DNA of 30,613 bases, from the NCBI GenBank assembly GCA_035449045.1, contig DAOTKC010000018.1, forward strand, positions 1 to 30,613, written 5' to 3'. The notes below the pieces were generated by a model. That model did no database searches. It was not told where the DNA came from and saw only the letters and a list, made by a program, of their open reading frames with translations. How positions within the stretch are numbered: the first letter of the stretch is position 1; every line of letters begins with the position of its first letter. This stretch comes from DAOTKC01 sp035449045. GTDB lineage: Bacteria > Bacillota > Clostridia > Christensenellales > CAG-917. Shown here in pieces: positions 23,216 through 30,613 of the stretch. Made by a program: the position numbers and the translations under genes.

Positions 23216-23758
23216 TTAATTCTGATTTTTAAAATAAGCTTCGGCGTCGATATACATATGCCGTATATCCGAGAGGCCGCATCTTAATTCGAGCTCTTTC
23301 AACGCAATTCTTTCCACCTTCAAGCCGCATTTTTCCATGACGCGCCCCGAGGCCTTGTTTTCGACGGCGTGAGCCGCGACAACGCTCTTGGCTTTAAGGC
23401 GGCGGAAGGCGACGTCGAGTAGCGCGGTGAGCGCCTCGGTGGTGAAGCCCAAATTCCAAAACTTTTTATTGAGAATATACCCTATTGAATAAACGCCATC
23501 CTCCTCGGTTGACTTAAGCTCGATGGCGCCTATACATTTGCCGGAATATTCGATGGCGAAGACGCGGTTGGGAATGTAAATGTCGCGGATGCAGCGGACG
23601 CTGTCGGCGCACTCCTCGTGTGCGGGCCACGCCACAAAGCGGTTGGCGTCGGTCTTGTCGCCCGCGAACTCGAAAACGTCGTTGGCGTCGGCCGCATTAA
23701 ACAATCGAAGCACCAGCCTGTCTGTCAATATCATGTCGAATGAGCTTAAGGTCTCCAT
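23216..23758 (-). CDS. GNAT-family acetyltransferase (RimJ/RimL type)
   Basis: 180 residues from the ATG at 23758. This start is preferred because it begins METLSSFDMILTDRLVLRLF, the usual entry of RimJ/RimL-type acetyltransferases, and lies about 25 bases after a TATAAT; the frame is open to a TTG at 23821, but that would lie upstream of the -10. The core has GYILNKKFWNLGFTTEAL (acetyl-CoA binding region) and AAHAVENKASGRVMEKCGL, the classical ExNxxSxxxxxKxGF-like end. It transfers an acetyl group to an amine; the substrate could be a protein N-terminus or a small molecule. It is a single gene, divergent from tRNA-Arg. Confidence 0.85.
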   Translation of the reverse strand: METLSSFDMILTDRLVLRLFNAADANDVFEFAGDKTDANRFVAWPAHEECADSVRCIRDIYIPNRVFAIEYSGKCIGAIELKSTEEDGVYSIGYILNKKFWNLGFTTEALTALLDVAFRRLKAKSVVAAHAVENKASGRVMEKCGLKVERIALKELELRCGLSDIRHMYIDAEAYFKNQN

Positions 23759-23814
23759 GGCGGCAATTATATCAAACCGCACATTATAAGTCAATAACGC
23801 TTTTCGCGGTTTAC

Positions 23815-23843
23815 TTGACAAAAGCGGCTTAAAAGCATATAAT
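23815..23843 (+). promoter_or_regulatory. Consensus sigma-A promoter of tRNA-Arg
   Basis: TTGACA (23815-23820), a 17-base spacer and TATAAT (23838-23843): a perfect match, 37 bases before the tRNA. Confidence 0.9.
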
Positions 23844-23880
23844 TCAACCGTTCAAAAAGCCGACCGAAAAATCTAATTAT

Positions 23881-23957
23881 GTTCCCGTAGCTCAGCAGGA
23901 TAGAGCGTTCGCCTCCTAAGTGAAAGGCCGTGGGTTCGAATCCCGCCGGGAACGCCA
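23881..23957 (+). tRNA. tRNA-Arg (anticodon CCT)
   Basis: 77 bases with acceptor GTTCCCG/CGGGAAC, discriminator G and encoded CCA. Anticodon loop CTCCTAA gives CCT, reading AGG. T-arm is GTGGGTTCGAATCCCGC. Confidence 0.95.
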
Positions 23958-23986
23958 AAAAAGACAGCGAAAGCTGCCTTTTTTTT
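23957..23986 (+). terminator. Terminator of tRNA-Arg
   Basis: CAGC-GAAA-GCTG extended by A6G/CT6 around one mismatch, then a long T-run. Confidence 0.9.
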
Positions 23987-24054
23987 GTTGTATTTCTTTG
24001 AATTGCTAATGTGTTTGGAAGTCGCGAGTTTTATCGAAAAGCGGAAGCTAAATT

Positions 24055-26463
24055 CTAAATGCTTTTGAGATGCTGTTTGTTTTTGGATAAGCTTTTCCAG
24101 GGGTCGAGGCCGCGTTTGACGCGGGAAAGGGCGTCGTTGAGTTTTATGCCGTCGGGGGGGATTGTTTCAAGCTCCTGCCAGCTTATCGGCGCCGAGACCG
24201 GCGCGGAGGGACGCGCCCTAAGCGAATAGGGGGCGACGCTGGTCGCGCTTCTGCCGTTTCTCACCCAGTCGATGTAGATTTTGCCGCCGCGGCTGGCCTT
24301 TCTCATATTGCTTGTGTAGCGGGACGGCCATCTTTCCTCCATGATTTGGGCTACTTTTTTGGCGAAAGCGCGGAAAGCCTCCCAATCGGCCTCGGGGAGA
24401 AAGGGCACGACGACGTGATAGCCCTTGCCGCCGCTGGTTTTAAGATAGGACTTCAACGAAAAGCCGTCCAGCACGCTCTTTAAATCTTTGACGCCCTGTC
24501 GGACGGTCGCGAGCGGCATGCCCTCGTCGGGATCGAGGTCGAAGACCATTAGGTCGGGTTTTTCGAGCTCGGCGGCGCGGCTGCCCCAGATGTGAAACTC
24601 AAGCGTGCCCATCTGTGCCTCATAAATAAGTCCCGCCGCGTCTGCGATATAGAAATATTCATCGGTTTCGCCGTCCGAGGCCGGCACCGGCACGGTGACG
24701 ATTTTGGATGAGGACGGGTCGGGATGTTTTTTATAAAAGCAGGCCTCGGCCACGCCCTTGGGACAACGCACTATGCTCAAAATCCTGCCCGCCACATAGG
24801 GCAGCATGGCTTTGGAAATTTCTGCATAATAGCGGACTACGTCGGCCTTGGTTATTTGGGGCTCGGTAAAAATAATTTTGTCGGGGTTGCTTATTTTAAT
24901 GCCGCCTACGACTACGCCCGCGCTTTCCGTATTTTTTGCGTTTTCCCCGCTTTCCGCTCTTTCTATCACTATCTCCTTGACGTCTTTATCCGTTCTCAAT
25001 CCTTTGAAACTTGCCTGCCTTAAGACGTTGTCGGCGGTTATTTCGGCATATTCGACTTCGGCGGCCGTTAACGGCTTTAGCCAAACGATTTTTTCTTCTG
25101 CCCGCGCTTTGAGCGCCGATTCGAACGGCGATTTAGCGGCTTTAATACCGCCGAATAGCTTTTCCAGCTCTTCGGCCTCTTGAACGTTAAGGCCGGTGCC
25201 GGCGCGACCGACGTAGACGAGCGCGCCGCCATCATAGACGCCGAGAAGAAGCGAGCTTATTTTACGCGGCCCCTTGCCCGAGACGGTGTAGCCTCCGACG
25301 ACGAATTCCTGTCTTTTTCGGCATTTAAGCTTTATCCAATCGGAGTTTCTGGTGCCTAAATAGCGGGAGTCCGCACGCTTTCCCACTATCCCCTCAAAGT
25401 CTGCTGCGCAGGCGGCCTTAAAACAGTCACCGCCCTTGCCCGCGACGTGTCCGCTATATTGAATGTTGTCCGGCGCGTCCGCCAAAAGTTTATTTAGCGT
25501 TTCTTTTCTTTGGATGAGCGGCTTTTCTCTTAAATCCTCGCCGTCCAGCGCCAGAAGGTCGAAGACGATGTAGGTGAGGCTCTTTTGCTCTTTCTTTTTC
25601 AAAAAGCTTTGAAGCGCCTGAAAATCGGTTTTGCCCGAGCGGTCGGCGACTACTATTTCACCATCCAAAACCATCGCCCTGCCCTTTGAAAACGCTGCAA
25701 GCGCGCCTGAAATTTCGCCGAATTTGCCGCTTAAATCATTACCGTTCCTAGTGACAAGCCGCGCTTTGTTACCCTCGACGTAGGCCATAATTCGGTATCC
25801 GTCGTATTTGACCTCGAAGAGCCGGTCCTCGCCCTCGGGGACGCGCTCCGTCAGCCGGGCAAGCTGAAACGGAGCGTTGTCAAAAGGGTTTTTTTGTGCT
25901 TTTTGTATCCCTTCCGCTATTTCCTCCATCGTTCTTAGGGTTCTGACGCTCGTCGTATAGGCCGAAATGCCATCGTTATCCAAGGCGAATTCGTCGTTTT
26001 CTTTTAATAAAATCCAGTTTTCGCCGTCCTCGTCCTTCTTGGGTTTCAGCCTTATAAGCGCCCAACTGCCCTTAAGCCTTTCGCCTTTTAAGACGAATTT
26101 CAAAGCGCCCTCCTTAAGACCGGCTTCGGGCTCGGACAGCGGCTCCCAAAACCCCTCGTCCCAAAGCATGACTGTGCCGCCGCCGTATTCGCCCTTGGGA
26201 ATGGTGCCTTCAAAATTTCGATAATCAAGCGGATGGTCCTCGACGCGCACCGCCAGTCTTTTGTCGCGTGGGTCCATGGACGGCCCTTTGGGAATCGCCC
26301 AGCTCAAAAGCGCGCCCTGCCACTCCAGACGGAAATCGTAGTGGTCGCGCCGCGCCAGATGATGCTGAACGACGAACCTAAGCCGCCGCCGGCTTTTTTT
26401 CGGCTTGCCCTTTGGTTCCGCCGTCACCTTAAAATCGCGTTTTTTATTGTATTCGTCTAACAT
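24055..26463 (-). CDS. ligD: Multifunctional DNA ligase D (NHEJ), PE-ligase-polymerase order
   Basis: 802 residues with three domains. Residues 1 to about 150 are the 3'-phosphoesterase (HHLARRDHYDFRLE at 34-47, then VEDHPLDY and PKGEYGGG). Residues of about 200-500 are an ATP-dependent ligase with adenylation Lys219 in FEVKYDGYR, followed by LDGEIV and the OB domain near EFVVGGYT. From about 520 to the end is the AEP-type polymerase/primase (ISNPDKIIF, then MVFDLDPDEG with the metal Asp pair, then KTSGGKGYHV). The order PE-Lig-Pol matches Pseudomonas-type LigD. It repairs double-strand breaks together with Ku; no ku gene is in this window. The gene lies downstream of the rsgA terminator on the same strand. 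Confidence 0.96.
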   Translation of the reverse strand: MLDEYNKKRDFKVTAEPKGKPKKSRRRLRFVVQHHLARRDHYDFRLEWQGALLSWAIPKGPSMDPRDKRLAVRVEDHPLDYRNFEGTIPKGEYGGGTVMLWDEGFWEPLSEPEAGLKEGALKFVLKGERLKGSWALIRLKPKKDEDGENWILLKENDEFALDNDGISAYTTSVRTLRTMEEIAEGIQKAQKNPFDNAPFQLARLTERVPEGEDRLFEVKYDGYRIMAYVEGNKARLVTRNGNDLSGKFGEISGALAAFSKGRAMVLDGEIVVADRSGKTDFQALQSFLKKKEQKSLTYIVFDLLALDGEDLREKPLIQRKETLNKLLADAPDNIQYSGHVAGKGGDCFKAACAADFEGIVGKRADSRYLGTRNSDWIKLKCRKRQEFVVGGYTVSGKGPRKISSLLLGVYDGGALVYVGRAGTGLNVQEAEELEKLFGGIKAAKSPFESALKARAEEKIVWLKPLTAAEVEYAEITADNVLRQASFKGLRTDKDVKEIVIERAESGENAKNTESAGVVVGGIKISNPDKIIFTEPQITKADVVRYYAEISKAMLPYVAGRILSIVRCPKGVAEACFYKKHPDPSSSKIVTVPVPASDGETDEYFYIADAAGLIYEAQMGTLEFHIWGSRAAELEKPDLMVFDLDPDEGMPLATVRQGVKDLKSVLDGFSLKSYLKTSGGKGYHVVVPFLPEADWEAFRAFAKKVAQIMEERWPSRYTSNMRKASRGGKIYIDWVRNGRSATSVAPYSLRARPSAPVSAPISWQELETIPPDGIKLNDALSRVKRGLDPWKSLSKNKQHLKSI

Positions 26464-26625
26464 ACTTCAACCCCAAGCCCCAAGATTATTGTTCCGAATG
26501 TTTTTTTAATGATACCGCAAAGTCGCAATAATTCAGCCTATCAGTATTTTTGCCACGCCTTTTATCGAAGTGCTGCTTATTCGGCATACCAAAACTATCT
26601 ATTTTAAGTTTGCCGGATATAAAAA

Positions 26626-26643
26626 AGGCGGATAAATCCGCCT
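26626..26643 (-). terminator. Terminator of rsgA
   Basis: On the minus strand AGGCGGA-TTTA-TCCGCCT followed by T6, only 3 bases after the rsgA stop. It closes the fmt-rsmB-rlmN-rsgA transcript at the point where rpe would normally follow. Confidence 0.85.
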
Positions 26644-26645
26644 GG

Positions 26646-27512
26646 TTACTCGTATTTTTCTTTTTCGCGCTCGACAAGCTCATTGTAAATCGTAAGGTAG
26701 CGCTGATAGCGGGCGGGGCTGATGTCGCTACCTACGCGCGCATGGACGCCGCAGACGGGCTCGGAGGTGTGGGTGCAGGAGTTTTTAAAGCGGCAATCCT
26801 GGACGAAGGGCAAAAAGTCCTCGTAATATTTGGCGAGCTCGGTGGGGGTAATTTCCTCGGGAAGCTCAAGGAGGGAGAACCCGCAGGTGTCGGCAACGAA
26901 GGTATCGCCGATTTTTATAAGCCGCACCTGCCGCGTCGTGTTTTTGCCGCGCTCGATTTTTTGAGATAGCGCGCCCGTCTCTAAAACATCGGCGTTGAGC
27001 GCGGCGTTTATTATCGCGCTTTTTCCGACTGCCGATTGTCCCGCCAAACATACCGTCGCGCCGCCGTAGTCGGAAAACAGCTCGGTTATTCCCTGCCCGT
27101 CCTCGGCAGAACATATCCGAGTTTTCATGATTTTTTGATAGTCCGACAAATCGACGGCGCCTATGTCGCATTTATTGGCGACGATGACCGCCTCAATACC
27201 CGACTGCAGGCAGTTAACCGCGATTTTATCGACTAAAATGAAGTCGGGCCCGGGAATGGGCGCGACGACGATGAAACAGGCGTCGACGTTGGCTATATAC
27301 GGCCTGACAAGCTGATTTCTTCTTGGAAAAACCTTCTCTATTACACCGCCCGCTTTTATGAGCGAAATCTCGACCTCGTCACCGACGTAAATATCGCCTT
27401 CGAACTTGAGTTTTTTTCGTGCAAAGCAAGGATAGGTCTTGCCCTCGGCAAGCACCCAGAACTTGGACGCGACCGCCTTTACTACCTTTCCCGCCAATAA
27501 ATTCTCACTCAT
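26646..27512 (-). CDS. rsgA: Small ribosomal subunit biogenesis GTPase RsgA
   Basis: 288 residues. An OB-fold N-terminus (GKVVKAVASKFWVLAEG) precedes a GTPase whose motifs appear in the circularly permuted order normal for this family: G4 NKCD (113-116), G1 GQSAVGKS (158-165), G3 DTCG (208-211). The zinc knuckle uses Cys240, Cys246, His248 and Cys254. It helps the late assembly and checking of the 30S subunit. It follows rlmN after 172 bases; in B. subtilis the genes prpC and prkC lie between rlmN and rsgA but are absent here. Confidence 0.96.
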   Translation of the reverse strand: MSENLLAGKVVKAVASKFWVLAEGKTYPCFARKKLKFEGDIYVGDEVEISLIKAGGVIEKVFPRRNQLVRPYIANVDACFIVVAPIPGPDFILVDKIAVNCLQSGIEAVIVANKCDIGAVDLSDYQKIMKTRICSAEDGQGITELFSDYGGATVCLAGQSAVGKSAIINAALNADVLETGALSQKIERGKNTTRQVRLIKIGDTFVADTCGFSLLELPEEITPTELAKYYEDFLPFVQDCRFKNSCTHTSEPVCGVHARVGSDISPARYQRYLTIYNELVEREKEKYE

Positions 27513-27684
27513 AATTCCGGTTGTTATTTTGCCGCATTTGCATTATCGGCACCTATAATATAATTTCTTATTTTTAACTATCGATATTGTCAATAAATCA
27601 TTCTTCTAAAAATCATTCCCATATCTCCTTGCGCTGTTTTTTAATTGTGATATTTCCGGCATAAAACCCGATATTTTGCGCGTT

Positions 27685-28731
27685 TTAGTCCCCTTTTGCC
27701 CCTACAAACTTTCGCCTCAGTTGGCCGCAGGCGCCTTCGATGTCGGCGCCCATGGTGCGGCGGAGAGTGGCGGACACCTTGAGCTTTTCGAGCTCGGCCA
27801 AAAACGCCTTGGTATCGGCGGCGGACGACGGCTTCAAACCCTTTTCCTTGACGTAGTTGAGCCTGATAATATTGACGTGGGCGGGAAAGCCTCGCAAGAT
27901 GGCGGCGAGCGTGCGGGCGTCGGCGAGACGGTCGTTGACGCCCGAAATCAGCGCATATTCGAATATGACGCGCCTGCCCGTCTTCTCGAAATAGTAGCGC
28001 GCCGCCTCCAAAAGCTCGGCTATCGGGTGGGCGCGGGTTATCGGCATCAGCTTTGTGCGCGCCTCGTCGGTGGGCGCGTGCAGCGAAATCGTCAGCGTCA
28101 CTCCTCCCCCGCCGTCGGCAAGCTCTTTGATTTTTTGGGGTATGCCCGAAGTCGAGAGCGAGATGTTTCTCGGGCTTATCCGAATGCCGCCGTCGGCCGT
28201 TACGAGGCTTAAAAACTTTACGGTGTTGTCAAAATTATCGAGCGGCTCGCCGCTTCCCATAAGCACGACGTTGGTGACCTTCCTGTCTACCAAATTGCCG
28301 CCCTCGCTCCTATTTACAGCAACAACCTGACCCAAAATCTCGCCCGCCGAAAGGTTGCGAATCAGGCCGTCCAGCCCCGAAGCGCAAAAGGCGCAGCCCA
28401 TGCGGCAGCCGACCTGCGTTGAGACGCAAAGCGTGTTGCCGTATTTATAACTCATCAATACTCCCTCGATTATATTGCCGTCATTAAGCTCGAAGAGGAA
28501 TTTTTTTGTGCCGTCGGCGCCTTCGAGCGTCTTAACTGTTTTGACAGGCACGGCAAGGTATTCACTCCCGAGCTTGGCTGCCAAACTTTTGGGAATGTCG
28601 GTCATTTCGCCAAAGTCCTTGCCGCTGTGAAGGCCGGCAAATATCTGACGGGCGCGAAAGGCAGGCTCGCCGAAAGCGTTGAGAACGGCGGCAATTTCGG
28701 AAACATTAAAATCCAGCAAGCAAATTTTCAT
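27685..28731 (-). CDS. rlmN: 23S rRNA/tRNA adenine-C2 methyltransferase RlmN (radical SAM)
   Basis: 348 residues. The radical-SAM cluster CRMGCAFC supplies Cys109, Cys113 and Cys116. GSGEPLDN binds SAM. Cys335 in MGADIEGACGQL is the methyl-carrying cysteine. It methylates C2 of A2503 in 23S rRNA and A37 of some tRNAs. The start overlaps the rsmB stop by 4 bases (ATGA), so translation is coupled. Confidence 0.97.
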   Translation of the reverse strand: MKICLLDFNVSEIAAVLNAFGEPAFRARQIFAGLHSGKDFGEMTDIPKSLAAKLGSEYLAVPVKTVKTLEGADGTKKFLFELNDGNIIEGVLMSYKYGNTLCVSTQVGCRMGCAFCASGLDGLIRNLSAGEILGQVVAVNRSEGGNLVDRKVTNVVLMGSGEPLDNFDNTVKFLSLVTADGGIRISPRNISLSTSGIPQKIKELADGGGGVTLTISLHAPTDEARTKLMPITRAHPIAELLEAARYYFEKTGRRVIFEYALISGVNDRLADARTLAAILRGFPAHVNIIRLNYVKEKGLKPSSAADTKAFLAELEKLKVSATLRRTMGADIEGACGQLRRKFVGAKGD

Positions 28732-29996
28732 ATTTTTCTCAGTTTAGCGATAAAAAATCCGTCGGCGCCTTCTTGGGGCAGTATTTGCACCTCGCCTGCG
28801 TTGTCAATCGGAATGTCCATCTTTTCAAGTATAAAGCCGACGTCTTCGCTTAGAAAGCGCGCTACGACTTCGCGGTTTTCGGCTTTAAGCAGCGTGCAAG
28901 TCGAATAGACTAGCGCGCCGCCTTTCTTTAGGTATTTCGCGGTGTTTTTCAAGATGGCGAGCTGGAGCTCGGGCAGCTCCTTAATGCTTTCTGCCGTCTT
29001 GTTGATTAAGACGTCGGGCTTCTCGGGAGCCGTGCCCAGTCCGCTGCAAGGCGCGTCAACCAAAACCTTGTCGAAAGCCTCAAAATAATCGTCGTGAAAC
29101 TCGGTAGCGTCACGCTTTTCGACGGATACGTTGTCGGCGCGCATTCGCGCGGCGTAAGATTTGATTAAATCAAGCCTATGCTCGTGAACGTCGCAGGCGG
29201 TAACGCTGCCTAAGGAAGCAAGCTCGGAGGCGTAGACCGACTTGCCGCCGGGCGCGGCACAGGCGTCCAGAACGTCGTCACTTTGCTCAATCGAGAGCGC
29301 TTGCACGGCGAGCATGGAGGATACACCTTGATAGGTAATGAGCCCCAGCCTGAACATTTCGCGCACTGTTTTGCTTATCTCGGCGAAATATCCGCCCGCA
29401 GGGCTCTTAACAAAACTTTCACCGTTTTCCGTCAGCGCGCGTTCGAAAGCTTGGCCGTTGTAAAGCCTTCCGTTTATCCTAATGTGAACGCCCGAGGGCG
29501 GCTTGGCGCAAAAAATTTTTTCGGCGTCGGCGGAAGAATACTCTTTTTTTACTGCCTCGATAAACCATTCCGGCTTGTTGTATTTAACCGAAAGATACAG
29601 TTTATCGTCCTCTTTGGGTAGATTAAATTCTCGTTTTGCGATTTTGTTTAAAATGGCATTGACGTAGCCCGACAGCGCCGACTTGCCGACCGAGGACAGG
29701 ATTTTAACCGATTCGTTGACGACGGCGTAGGGCTTGAGCGAATCCATATAGAGGAGGCAGTAGGCCGCCATCTTGAGAAGCGTCATAATGACGGGCTTGG
29801 GCTTGGACTCCGATAAGTTGTTTATGATATATTCAAGCTCGAAATTTTTGTCGAGCGTCCCCAGCACTATCCTTCGCACGGTGTCGGAGGCCGCGGCGCG
29901 GTTCAACTCAAGCGTGGAATATCCGCCCCGCCTTAGAATGTTGTCGAGAATGTCATAACTTTCTTTGAAAATGTTGGGGGAAGAGGAAAAATTCAT
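28728..29996 (-). CDS. rsmB: 16S rRNA cytosine-C5 methyltransferase RsmB
   Basis: 422 residues from the ATG at 29996, which overlaps the fmt stop by 4 bases; a longer frame to 30248 only reads antisense-like sequence inside fmt. The N-terminal NusB-like helical domain (about 1-140) is followed by the methyltransferase domain with DACAAPGGKS (SAM loop), DAPCSGLGT (motif IV, with the releasing Cys) and YSTCTLL (motif VI, catalytic Cys). It makes m5C967 in 16S rRNA. fmt-rsmB-rlmN is the normal order in Bacillota. Confidence 0.96.
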   Translation of the reverse strand: MNFSSSPNIFKESYDILDNILRRGGYSTLELNRAAASDTVRRIVLGTLDKNFELEYIINNLSESKPKPVIMTLLKMAAYCLLYMDSLKPYAVVNESVKILSSVGKSALSGYVNAILNKIAKREFNLPKEDDKLYLSVKYNKPEWFIEAVKKEYSSADAEKIFCAKPPSGVHIRINGRLYNGQAFERALTENGESFVKSPAGGYFAEISKTVREMFRLGLITYQGVSSMLAVQALSIEQSDDVLDACAAPGGKSVYASELASLGSVTACDVHEHRLDLIKSYAARMRADNVSVEKRDATEFHDDYFEAFDKVLVDAPCSGLGTAPEKPDVLINKTAESIKELPELQLAILKNTAKYLKKGGALVYSTCTLLKAENREVVARFLSEDVGFILEKMDIPIDNAGEVQILPQEGADGFFIAKLRKI

Positions 29997-30613
29997 GGCC
30001 GGTTGCCCAGGATTGAACCGACCTCGACTTTCTGCCCCATCAAATAGTCGCGGCCGCTCATCATTTTGCCGTTCTCGCGCTGCACCGTCTTTAAGCGGAC
30101 GGCGCCGCCGCGCGCGGCCACAATTAGCCCCTCTTTGGGTGACGCCGTGAGAACGGTGGCGGAAGCAACGGAGGCACAAAGCTCTACGGCTTCGGTTTCC
30201 AAAACCTTTAGGAGTTTTCCCGCCGCGAATGTATATGCCGAGGGCCAAGGCGTCATGCCGCGGACAAAATCGGAAATCTCTTTAGGCGTTTTATTAAAGT
30301 CGATGAGGCCGTCCTCTTTTTTCAGCATGGGGAAATGCGTCGCTTCGGCCTCGTTTTGAGGGGTATATTCCGCCTTTCCCGCCTCAATGAGCTTGAGTGC
30401 CTCGACTATGGCGTCGCCGCCGAGCTCGGAAAGCCTTTCAAGTAACGCGCCGGCATTTTCGCCCTCGCGGATTTTCAGCCACTTTTGAAGCAGGATGTCG
30501 CCGGCGTCAACGGCGCGGACGGTGCGCATAATGGTTACTCCCGTCTCGGTTTCGCCGTTAATCAACGCCCATTGAACGGGCGCCGAGCCGCGGTATTTGG
30601 GAAGCAGGGATGC
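29993..30613 (-). CDS. fmt: Methionyl-tRNA formyltransferase, 3' part
   Basis: 206 codons are inside the window; the 5' end lies beyond base 30613. The visible part begins ASLLPKYRGSAPVQWALING, the conserved core just after the catalytic His of the formyltransferase domain, and continues through GVTIMRTVRAVDAGDILLQ and the C-terminal OB-fold tRNA-binding domain (MTPWPSAYTFAAGK to the end). It formylates Met-tRNA for translation initiation using 10-formyl-tetrahydrofolate. It is the first of the translation-related series seen here. Confidence 0.95.
   Translation of the reverse strand, partial: ASLLPKYRGSAPVQWALINGETETGVTIMRTVRAVDAGDILLQKWLKIREGENAGALLERLSELGGDAIVEALKLIEAGKAEYTPQNEAEATHFPMLKKEDGLIDFNKTPKEISDFVRGMTPWPSAYTFAAGKLLKVLETEAVELCASVASATVLTASPKEGLIVAARGGAVRLKTVQRENGKMMSGRDYLMGQKVEVGSILGNRP

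Noticed and set aside
29997..30248. Upstream extension of rsmB
   Set aside because: It reads inside fmt in another frame; the 4-base overlapping ATG gives the normal family start.

Overview
The window looks like a chromosomal segment of an uncultured Bacillota bacterium, probably of the Clostridia. The main reason is gene order. The minus-strand series fmt-rsmB-rlmN-rsgA (about 26.6-30.6 kb) and rpe-thiN, then a divergent rpmB, then yloU-yloV (8.1-12.5 kb), is the cluster known from Bacillus subtilis and its relatives. Other signs are sigma-A type promoters (two perfect TTGACA-17-TATAAT sites), AAGGAG ribosome binding sites, CCA encoded in every tRNA, and a SipW/TasA-type surface system. prpC, prkC and spoVM, which sit inside this cluster in B. 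subtilis, are not present at their expected places.

Layout. (1) 0-6 kb: a minus-strand surface-fibre operon. It starts with a protein made of a long charged tail plus a degenerate EAL domain, followed by a membrane-anchored TasA-like protein, a SipW-type signal peptidase, and, after a 1.1-kb hairpin-rich spacer, a secreted TasA-like protein. A consensus promoter and a structured leader precede it. (2) 6.7-7.9 kb: tRNA-Leu, tRNA-Cys and tRNA-Gly, a tandem series of copies of the tRNA-Gly 3' tail, and a 46-codon ORF. (3) 8-12.5 kb: yloV(fakA), yloU, rpmB, thiN, rpe. (4) 12.6-26.5 kb: a block that separates rpe from rsgA. It carries an SGNH hydrolase, a PHP protein lacking two metal ligands, an AlkA-like glycosylase and tRNA-Ser. 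Next comes a decayed, foreign-looking part with a headless large serine recombinase, MerR, a MATE pump, a broken flavodoxin-like gene and Fic. The block ends with a tungstate ABC transporter under a Moco-like riboswitch, a GNAT, tRNA-Arg and the NHEJ ligase LigD. (5) 26.6-30.6 kb: rsgA, rlmN, rsmB and the 3' part of fmt.

How the genes work together. The surface operon should build and process extracellular TasA-like subunits: SipW removes their leader, and the EAL-like protein may sense or scaffold. The fmt-rsmB-rlmN-rsgA and rpmB genes serve translation initiation, rRNA modification and ribosome assembly. The tup genes import tungstate (or molybdate), and the riboswitch would couple import to the level of the metal cofactor.

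The most unusual observations are five. The TupA binding protein appears circularly permuted. A 35-bp perfect inverted repeat fuses the start of merR to a truncated recombinase. Two arrays of small hairpins share short GTGAAAT-like linkers. The tRNA-Gly 3' end is tandemly duplicated. A degenerate EAL protein heads a TasA operon. All product names come from reading the sequence; no database search was possible.
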